Below are positions 41,398-46,970 of a DNA stretch of 46,970 bases, one piece after another. The stretch is taken from the NCBI GenBank assembly GCA_913775795.1, contig CAJYLT010000016.1:1-46970 (forward strand), written 5' to 3'. Source of the stretch: an uncultured Sphingomonas sp. GTDB lineage: Bacteria; Pseudomonadota; Alphaproteobacteria; Sphingomonadales; Sphingomonadaceae. Numbering within the stretch: position 1 is the stretch's first letter; each line of letters opens with the position of its first letter. The notes beneath the pieces were generated by a model. It saw only the letters and a list, made by a program, of their open reading frames with translations. It made no database searches and was not told the DNA's origin. A program made the translations under genes and the position numbers.

Positions 41398-42314
41398 AGG
41401 CACAGACGATCCTGGCGACGATCGGCAACACGCCGCACGTCCGCATCCAGCGCCTGTTCGGCGACCGAGAGGTCTGGATCAAATCGGAGCGGTCGAACCC
41501 CGGCGGCTCGATCAAGGACCGCATCGCGCTGGCGATGATCGAGGCGGCGGAGCGTGACGGCAAGCTCCAGCCCGGCGGCACGATCGTCGAGCCGACCAGC
41601 GGCAACACCGGCGTCGGTCTGGCGATGGTCGCGGCGGTCAAGGGCTACAAGCTGATCCTCGTCATGCCCGAGAGCATGTCGATCGAGCGCCGCCGCCTGA
41701 TGCTCGCCTACGGCGCGAGCTTCGACCTGACGCCCCGCGAAAAGGGCATGAAGGGCGCGATTGAGCGCGCGCTGGAGATCGTCGAGGCGACGCCCGGCGC
41801 GTGGATGCCGCAGCAGTTCGAGAACCCGGCGAACGTCGACGTCCACGTCCGCACGACGGCGCAGGAGATCCTGAACGACTTCCGCGACGCGCCGATCGAC
41901 GTCATCATCACCGGGGTCGGCACCGGTGGCCACATCACCGGCGTCGCCGAGGAACTGAAAAAGGCCTGGCCCGAGCTCAAGGTCTATGCGGTCGAGCCGG
42001 AACTCTCGCCCGTCATCTCCGGAGGCCAGCCCGGCCCGCACCCGATCCAGGGCATCGGCGCGGGCTTCGTCCCCGCCAATCTCCACACCCAGGCGATCGA
42101 CGGGGTGATCCAAGTCTCAGCCGATGCCGCCAAGGACTATGCCCGCCGCTCGGCGCGCGAGGAAGGGATGCTGGTCGGCATCTCCTCCGGCGGCACGCTG
42201 GCGGCGATCGCCAAGAAGCTGCCGGAGCTGCCGGAGGGCACGCGCGTGCTCGGCTTCAACTACGATACCGGCGAACGCTATCTGTCGGTTCCGGACTTCC
42301 TGCCCGAGCAGTAA
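41394..42314 (+). CDS. cysK: cysteine synthase A
   Basis: A 306-residue PLP enzyme that makes cysteine from O-acetylserine and sulfide. The PLP lysine is K41 in [11 protein letters not shown]; the substrate loop is [12 protein letters not shown] (67-78); [11 protein letters not shown] binds the phosphate. Length matches CysK. A good intrinsic terminator follows. It is translationally coupled to the MFS exporter upstream. Confidence 0.95.
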   Translation: MKAQTILATIGNTPHVRIQRLFGDREVWIKSERSNPGGSIKDRIALAMIEAAERDGKLQPGGTIVEPTSGNTGVGLAMVAAVKGYKLILVMPESMSIERRRLMLAYGASFDLTPREKGMKGAIERALEIVEATPGAWMPQQFENPANVDVHVRTTAQEILNDFRDAPIDVIITGVGTGGHITGVAEELKKAWPELKVYAVEPELSPVISGGQPGPHPIQGIGAGFVPANLHTQAIDGVIQVSADAAKDYARRSAREEGMLVGISSGGTLAAIAKKLPELPEGTRVLGFNYDTGERYLSVPDFLPEQ

Positions 42315-42347
42315 ACCCGATCTTTGCCGTTTTCGGCGAGATACGCT

Positions 42348-42380
42348 AACGCCCCGCCGCTTCGCACGCGCGGGGCGTTT
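42348..42380 (+). terminator. terminator after cysK
   Basis: AACGCCCCGC (42348-42357) and GCGGGGCGTT (42370-42379) form a ten-pair stem with a twelve-base loop followed by TTCGTTT. It lies six bases before the next ATG, so it must end the cysK transcript or regulate the next gene by its leader. Confidence 0.88.
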
Positions 42381-42385
42381 CGTTT

Positions 42386-43795
42386 ATGCACCAGATGACT
42401 CCGCCCCCCACGCCGCTCGTCAGGCGCCTGCTGCCCAAGGGGCCGGTGCCCGCTTGGCTGCTCGCCGTGCTCGGCCTCGTCGCGCTGCTCGCGATCGCCG
42501 TGCCGCTGGTCATCGTCGCCAACGCGCCGCGCATCGTCCCCGTCGCCAAGAAGGTCGCCCGTGCGATCCCGCCGCCCCGCGTCATCCCGCCCGCCGAGCT
42601 GCCGCCGGTCGAGCCCGCGGTGTTCGTCGCGCTCGCGCCGCAGGAGGCGCTGGCCTACAACGCCTCGATCCCCTTCTCGTCCGCGCCTTTGCTCCCCGCC
42701 CGCCCGTTCAAAGTCATCGGCGACGAGGCGAGCATCGCGCGAGCGACAGACTGCCTGACCGCGGGCGTCCTTTACGAAGCGGGCGACGATACCGTCGGGC
42801 AGCGCGCGGTGGCCCAGGTCATCCTCAACCGCGTCCGCCATCCCGCCTTTCCCAAGACCGTCTGCGGCGTCGTCTTTCAGGGGGCGGAGCGGCGAAGCGG
42901 CTGCCAGTTCACCTTCACCTGCGACGGCGCGCTCGCGCGCCGCTATTCGGACGAGGCGTGGGGCCGCGCGCGCGACGTCGCGGCGACCGCGCTCGCCGGA
43001 TCGGTCGAGAAGGCGGTCGGCACCGCCACGCACTATCACACCAACTGGGTCGTCCCCTATTGGTCGTCCAGCCTCGACAAGATCAGCGAAGTGCACACGC
43101 ACCTGTTCTTCCGCTGGACCGGCTGGTGGGGCACGCCGCCCGCGTTCCGGGGCCGCTATCTCGCCAACGAGCCGTTGATCGCCAAGCTCAAGGGCATCGC
43201 ACCGTCGCATGGCGAGGCGAGCGATCTTCTCGCCGGGGGCGACGTGCCCGTCGACGCCGCGCTGCTGCCGCCCGACGCGCTGCCGCAGCCGCTGGCGAGC
43301 GATCCGAACAGCTTCCTCGTGACGCTCGACCCGCGTCTGCCGCCGGCGGAATATGCGGCGTTCGCGGGTCGCGTGTGCGGCGACCGGCCCTATTGCAAGC
43401 TGCTAGCCTGGACCGATCGCGCCGACACGCCCGCCGCGCTGCCCGGCGATCCGCGCCAGATGGAGCGGCTGGCGTTCAGCTATCTACGCGACCGCACGCG
43501 CAATTTCGACAAGGCGCTATGGGCGTGCGACCGCTTCGCGCGGCCCGATCCGACGCAGTGCATGAAGGTACAGGTCTTCGCGCCCGCCGCGGCGAAGGCC
43601 GACGCTTTCAAGCTGGAGGCGATGCCGGGATCGGGGCTCCGCGCCGCGCTGGGCCTCGGCGAGCAGAGGGAAGCGCCGCCGGCCGAACTGGGCGGGGTCC
43701 GGCGCAAGACCGGCACGCTTGCCCCGCCGACCGCTGCCACACCGCCGCCGCCGGTCAAGCAGGCGACCGGGCCGGCAGCGGCGAAACCCGACTGA
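42386..43795 (+). CDS. cell wall hydrolase, SleB family
   Basis: A 469-residue protein with an N-terminal membrane helix (VPAWLLAVLGLVALLAIAVP, about 21-40) and a SleB/hydrolase_2 catalytic domain: LTAGVLYEAGDDTVGQRAVA with E131 as the likely catalytic acid, VILNRVRHPAFPKTVCGVVF, GCQFTFTCDG and ATHYHTNWVVPYW. It likely cleaves glycan strands in the periplasm. The C-terminal 250 residues hold less conserved segments and a Pro/Ala-rich tail. The start is directly after the cysK terminator; no clear ribosome site is seen before the first ATG, and a second in-frame ATG lies at 42395. Confidence 0.85.
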   Translation: MHQMTPPPTPLVRRLLPKGPVPAWLLAVLGLVALLAIAVPLVIVANAPRIVPVAKKVARAIPPPRVIPPAELPPVEPAVFVALAPQEALAYNASIPFSSAPLLPARPFKVIGDEASIARATDCLTAGVLYEAGDDTVGQRAVAQVILNRVRHPAFPKTVCGVVFQGAERRSGCQFTFTCDGALARRYSDEAWGRARDVAATALAGSVEKAVGTATHYHTNWVVPYWSSSLDKISEVHTHLFFRWTGWWGTPPAFRGRYLANEPLIAKLKGIAPSHGEASDLLAGGDVPVDAALLPPDALPQPLASDPNSFLVTLDPRLPPAEYAAFAGRVCGDRPYCKLLAWTDRADTPAALPGDPRQMERLAFSYLRDRTRNFDKALWACDRFARPDPTQCMKVQVFAPAAAKADAFKLEAMPGSGLRAALGLGEQREAPPAELGGVRRKTGTLAPPTAATPPPPVKQATGPAAAKPD

Positions 43796-43805
43796 CCACA
43801 ACCCG

Positions 43806-43837
43806 CCGTCACCCCGGGTCTCGCCCCGGGGTGACGG
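43806..43837. terminator. 12-bp palindrome between convergent genes
   Basis: CCGTCACCCCGG (43806-43817) pairs with CCGGGGTGACGG (43826-43837) over an eight-base loop. It lies ten bases after the hydrolase stop and ten before the acyl-CoA dehydrogenase stop. Palindromes with GTCACCCCGG arms are widespread between genes in Sphingomonadales (recalled). It probably serves as bidirectional terminator. Confidence 0.75.
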
Positions 43838-43847
43838 TGAGCTGGAT

Positions 43848-45650
43848 TTACGCCGCCATGAACAGCTCGGGCTCGAGCGCCATCACGCTCTCGGCCCCGC
43901 CCTCGATCTTGCGGCGAAGGGCGCCGGCGTCGGGCAGGATGCGCTCGGCATAGAAGCGCGCGGTAACGAGCTTGGCGTTCAGGAACTTCGCGTCCCCCTC
44001 ACCCGCCGCGATCAGCTTGGCCGCGGCGCGCGCCATGCGCAGCCACATCAGGCCGGTCGCGACGATACCCATAAGGTGCATGTAGCTGTGCGCGCCCGCG
44101 CCGACATTCTCGGGGTTCTTCATGCCGTTTTGAAGGAACCACATCGTCGCCGCCTGAAGCTCGTTCAGCGCGCGCTCCAGCCGGTTGGCGAAGTCGGCCG
44201 AACCCTCTTCCTGCTTGGCCGCGGCGATCTCGTCGCCGACCAGCTTGAAGAACGCCTGTACCGCGCGGCCGCCATTCTGGGCGAGCTTGCGACCGACGAG
44301 GTCCATCGCCTGCACGCCGTTGGTGCCCTCGTAGATCATGGCGATCCGGGCATCGCGGACATATTGCTCCATGCCCCATTCGGCGATGTAGCCGTGGCCG
44401 CCATAAACCTGCTGCGCGTTGGTGGCGATGTCGTAACCCTTGTCGGTGCCATAACCCTTGATGACCGGGGTCAGCAGTCCGATCAGGTCGTCGGCCAACT
44501 GGCGCTCGCCCTCGTCCGGCGCCTTGTGCGACAGGTCGACCTGGAGCGCGCCCCAGAGGCACAGCGCGCGCAGCCCCTCGGTTAGCGCCTTCGCCTCCAT
44601 CAGCATGCGGCGCACGTCGGGGTGGACGAACAGCGTGTCGGCCTTTTCGGCGGGCTCGGCGGCGCCGGTCAGCGCGCGGCCCTGACGGCGATCGTGCGCG
44701 TACTGGACCGCGTTCTGGTACGCGACCTCGGCGACGCCCAAGCCCTGCAGGCCGACGCCCAGCCGCGCGGCGTTCATCATGATGAACATCGCGGCGAGGC
44801 CCTTGTTCTCCTCGCCGACCATCCAGCCCTTGGCCCCGTCATAGTTCATGACGCAGGTCGAATTGCCGTGGATGCCCATCTTGTGCTCGATCGACCCGCA
44901 GGAAAGCGTGTTGCGATCCCCCAGCGAGCCGTCCTCGTTCACCATGAACTTCGGCACGACGAACAGGCTGATCCCCTTCGAGCTATCCGGCGCGCCCGGC
45001 GTCTTGGCGAGGACGAGGTGGATGATGTTCGAGGTGAGGTCGTGCTCGCCCGAGGAGATGAAGATCTTGGTCCCGGTGATCGCGTAGCTGCCGTCCGCCT
45101 GCGGCTCGGCCTTGGTCTTGATGAGGCCGAGGTCGGTGCCGCAATGCGGCTCGGTCAGGTTCATCGTGCCGCCCCACTCGCCCGACACCATGCGCGGGAC
45201 ATAGAGCGCCTTCTGCTCGTCCGACCCCTTGGCAAGCAGCGCGGCGATCGCGCCGTGGGTCAGGCCCGGATACATGGCGAACGCCATGTTGGCGGAGATC
45301 ATATACTCCTCGAACGCGGTCGAGACGGTGTGCGGCATCCCCTGCCCGCCGAACTCCTCCGGCGCGCCCAGCGTCATCCAGCCGGCCTCGCGAAGCTGGT
45401 CATAGGCTTCCTTGAAGCCCTTGGGCGTCGTCACGCTGCCGTCGGGATGACGCGCGCACCCTTCCTGATCGCCCGAATGGTTGATCGGGAACAGCACCTC
45501 GGCGACGAAGCGGCCGCCCTCTTCCAGCACCGCGTCCACCATGTCGGGGGTCGCGTTGGCGAAGCCGGGCAGATTGGCGTGGCGCTCCAGCCCGACGACA
45601 TGGTCGAGCACGAAGCGGGTGTCGCGGACGGGCGGATTGTACTGGGGCAT
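43848..45650 (-). CDS. acyl-CoA dehydrogenase, long form
   Basis: A 600-residue FAD enzyme of the extended acyl-CoA dehydrogenase group (DmdC/FadE-like, with an additional C-terminal helical domain). Motifs: AGWMTLGAPEEFGGQGMPHT, GTMNLTEPHCGTDLGLIKTK, TGTKIFISSGEHDLT, and IYEGTNGVQAMDLVGRKL with the catalytic Glu in YEGT. It oxidises an acyl-CoA at the alpha-beta bond; the specific chain length is unknown. GAGGAAG lies just before the ATG at 45650. The MerR-family gene lies 10 bases upstream on the same strand, so it is probably the regulator. Confidence 0.92.
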   Translation of the reverse strand: MPQYNPPVRDTRFVLDHVVGLERHANLPGFANATPDMVDAVLEEGGRFVAEVLFPINHSGDQEGCARHPDGSVTTPKGFKEAYDQLREAGWMTLGAPEEFGGQGMPHTVSTAFEEYMISANMAFAMYPGLTHGAIAALLAKGSDEQKALYVPRMVSGEWGGTMNLTEPHCGTDLGLIKTKAEPQADGSYAITGTKIFISSGEHDLTSNIIHLVLAKTPGAPDSSKGISLFVVPKFMVNEDGSLGDRNTLSCGSIEHKMGIHGNSTCVMNYDGAKGWMVGEENKGLAAMFIMMNAARLGVGLQGLGVAEVAYQNAVQYAHDRRQGRALTGAAEPAEKADTLFVHPDVRRMLMEAKALTEGLRALCLWGALQVDLSHKAPDEGERQLADDLIGLLTPVIKGYGTDKGYDIATNAQQVYGGHGYIAEWGMEQYVRDARIAMIYEGTNGVQAMDLVGRKLAQNGGRAVQAFFKLVGDEIAAAKQEEGSADFANRLERALNELQAATMWFLQNGMKNPENVGAGAHSYMHLMGIVATGLMWLRMARAAAKLIAAGEGDAKFLNAKLVTARFYAERILPDAGALRRKIEGGAESVMALEPELFMAA

Positions 45651-45660
45651 GGGCTTCCTC

Positions 45661-46095
45661 TCAGGCGTGCTTGTTGTCGCTCGCCGACTCGACGACGGCG
45701 AGGAATTCGTTGAGCTCGGTGATGGCGGCGTCGATGTCACGCTTCTGCGCTTCGAGTAGGTCGACGCGCGCGCGGCACTTCTCGATCGTCACCTGGCGCT
45801 GGGCGCGGCGGCCGTCGCCGATGTCATACAGGTCGATCATCTCGCGGATATCGGACAGGCTGAAGCCGACGCGCTTGCCGCGCAGGATCCAGGCCAGCCG
45901 CGCACGGTCGCGGTGCGAATAGATGCGCTGCAACCCGCGCCGCTCGGGGCCGATCAGCCCCTCATCCTCGTAAAAGCGGAGCGCGCGGGGCGTCACGCCG
46001 AACTCGGCGCACAGGTCCGAGATGCTGAAGGCCTCGCGGTCGTGACGCGGCTCGATCGGCGCAAGCGCCTCGTGGGTGGCGACGGTGCTGAGCAT
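45661..46095 (-). CDS. MerR-family regulator, LiuR-like
   Basis: A 144-residue MerR protein. N-terminal winged helix-turn-helix: [40 protein letters not shown] and a dimerisation helix ending [20 protein letters not shown]. No metal-binding Cys cluster, so it senses something other than metals; MerR members beside acyl-CoA dehydrogenases include LiuR, regulator of branched-chain amino acid and fatty acid catabolism. The start at 46095 is chosen because an upstream operator and promoter-like bases occupy the sequence before it. Confidence 0.88.
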   Translation of the reverse strand: MLSTVATHEALAPIEPRHDREAFSISDLCAEFGVTPRALRFYEDEGLIGPERRGLQRIYSHRDRARLAWILRGKRVGFSLSDIREMIDLYDIGDGRRAQRQVTIEKCRARVDLLEAQKRDIDAAITELNEFLAVVESASDNKHA

Positions 46096-46101
46096 GTCGC
46101 C

Positions 46102-46130
46102 GAAATACCTTCCCCTGACGTAAACGTCAA
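46102..46130 (-). promoter_or_regulatory. palindromic operator and promoter of the MerR gene
   Basis: TGACGT-AA-ACGTCA (46116-46129) is a perfect dyad immediately upstream of the regulator gene. Read on the minus strand it is TTGACGTTTACGTCA; its TTGACG (46130-46125) is a good -35, and TATTTC (46107-46102) lies 17 bases on as a weak -10. The published LiuR site, as I recall, has the form ACGTTTACGT. This predicts autoregulation and control of the dehydrogenase. Transcription would begin near the ATG, implying a leaderless or very short leader mRNA. Confidence 0.7.
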
Positions 46131-46627
46131 CCGGGGCAGAGCAGCCGCCCACGCGGATCGCGCAGCGCCGACGCTTCGGATGCGCTGGCGGACAGCCGCT
46201 CGACCGAAACGGCGGAGAGCGAGGCGCGGGGATCGCAGAACCGCTTGCAGCCATCGGGAAGTCGGGCGGGAAAGACGATGCGGTCGCCGTCGAACTGCGC
46301 GTCGAACGCGCAGTCATTGGCCGCGCCGAGCTCCACCGACAGCGATTCGCCACGTCGCCGCGCGACGCCGGTCGCGGCGCAGGCGAGGCCGTCGCCATAG
46401 TCGCTGACCATGCCGATCCGCGCCGCCCCGCCCTGTTCGATCAGGCAAAGCCGATCGTTCTCGCGCGCGTAGAGGCCGGTGAGCGGGGCGTCGGCGGGAT
46501 CGACGATCAGCCCCCGCGCCCGCGCCGCCGCTTCCAGCGATACGGCGTTGCCCGCCTCCGGCACCCCCTGCCCGCAGCCTGCGAGCAGGAGCGCGGCGAC
46601 GAGGCTAATCGACCGCTTCGAGGCCAT
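46127..46627 (-). CDS. small lipoprotein, unknown function
   Basis: A 166-residue protein with a signal peptide and lipobox [15 protein letters not shown] (lipidated C18). The mature part contains [40 protein letters not shown] and [20 protein letters not shown], a beta-rich domain common in sphingomonads without a known role. It overlaps hisI by 23 bases and is probably cotranscribed. Its end reaches into the operator of the MerR gene. Confidence 0.78.
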   Translation of the reverse strand: MASKRSISLVAALLLAGCGQGVPEAGNAVSLEAAARARGLIVDPADAPLTGLYARENDRLCLIEQGGAARIGMVSDYGDGLACAATGVARRRGESLSVELGAANDCAFDAQFDGDRIVFPARLPDGCKRFCDPRASLSAVSVERLSASASEASALRDPRGRLLCPG

Positions 46628-46967
46628 TTTCGGTCACGCGGCGATAGAAGCAACTGCGCGCGCCGGTATGGCAGGCGGGGCCGGCCGGCTCGCAGATCAG
46701 CCAGAGCGCGTCCTGATCGCAGTCGATGCGGATATCGCGGACGTGCAGCACATGGCCGGACGTCTCGCCCTTTTTCCAGAGCTTGCGGCGGCTGCGCGAC
46801 CAGAACGTCGCCTCCCGGCTCGCCAGCGTCGCCGCCAGCGCCTCTGCATTCATGTGCGCGAGCATCAGCACCTCGCCGGTGGCAGCATCGGTCGCGACGG
46901 CGGTGACGAGGCCGGCGGCGTCGTATTTCGGATCGAGGCTCTGGCCGGTTTCGCGGGGGTCGGGCAT
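46605..46967 (-). CDS. hisI: phosphoribosyl-AMP cyclohydrolase
   Basis: A 120-residue HisI, third step of histidine biosynthesis, opening the adenine ring of [42 protein letters not shown] (SRSR-LW-KGE-SG) and the metal-binding [11 protein letters not shown] plus [12 protein letters not shown] are all present. The gene is complete; its ATG is three bases from the end of the window. Confidence 0.95.
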   Translation of the reverse strand: MPDPRETGQSLDPKYDAAGLVTAVATDAATGEVLMLAHMNAEALAATLASREATFWSRSRRKLWKKGETSGHVLHVRDIRIDCDQDALWLICEPAGPACHTGARSCFYRRVTENGLEAVD

Positions 46968-46970
46968 CGG

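Noticed and set aside
1..46970. CRISPR array or insertion sequence
   Set aside because: No regularly spaced repeats and no transposase gene or IS terminal inverted repeats were seen anywhere in the window.

Overview
The window is GC-rich (about two thirds G+C by eye) and looks like the chromosome of an alphaproteobacterium, most likely Sphingomonas or a close relative. The housekeeping gene set (purM-purN, hdaA-ppk-ppx, cysK, hisI, a SleB-type hydrolase, acyl-CoA dehydrogenase with a MerR regulator) and the intergenic palindromes fit that group. This placement rests on protein recognition, not on a marker-gene search.

Positions 1 to 28218 are a siphovirus-type prophage with an HK97-like head. 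Its left end lies outside the window. Its right end is a duplicated 3' fragment of a valine tRNA gene (anticodon GAC) at 28174-28218, followed by a strong terminator, as expected for a P4-type integrase (25714-26874) that inserts into the 3' end of a tRNA. From left to right the prophage holds a minus-strand run of small overlapping genes (262-1010); a 410-bp divergent control region with tandem heptamers and dispersed repeats; small early genes with a DUF3164 protein; an HNH-terminase packaging module; portal, prohead protease and capsid; head-tail connectors; tail tube, frameshifted tail chaperone and tape measure; and tail-tip and fibre genes, including a protein with an SGNH hydrolase domain. 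Lysis genes follow (holin candidate, signal-anchor endolysin, i-spanin with a possible embedded o-spanin). Next come a non-coding stretch with an elaborate foldable element, a Dam-type methylase, a lower-GC membrane-anchored moron on the opposite strand, the integrase, a cluster of hairpins, and a winged-helix replication-like gene.

Most structural genes overlap by 1-8 bases (ATGA or similar), so the late region reads as one translationally coupled operon. The frameshifted chaperone and the 660-residue tape measure indicate a long non-contractile tail. No phage repressor or DNA polymerase is visible, so these genes lie to the left, or the element relies on the host.

Positions 28219 to 46970 are host chromosome. 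A minus-strand group holds an MHS-family transporter and two TonB-like proteins. A second minus-strand operon (37824 down to 31244) couples an exported HMA-like protein, HdaA, polyphosphate kinase, exopolyphosphatase and an aldo/keto reductase through 4-base overlaps. Divergent from it are purM and purN, then a YjbR-like protein, an MFS exporter overlapping a cysteine synthase, and a cell-wall hydrolase. On the minus strand at the right end are an acyl-CoA dehydrogenase, a LiuR-like MerR regulator with a palindromic operator, a lipoprotein and hisI.

The most interesting signals are the long one-sidedly bulged foldable element at 24076-24197, the SGNH tail protein with an internal repeat, the endolysin lacking the usual catalytic glutamate, the candidate embedded o-spanin, the low-GC moron beside the integrase, and the hairpin cluster between integrase and the replication-like gene.
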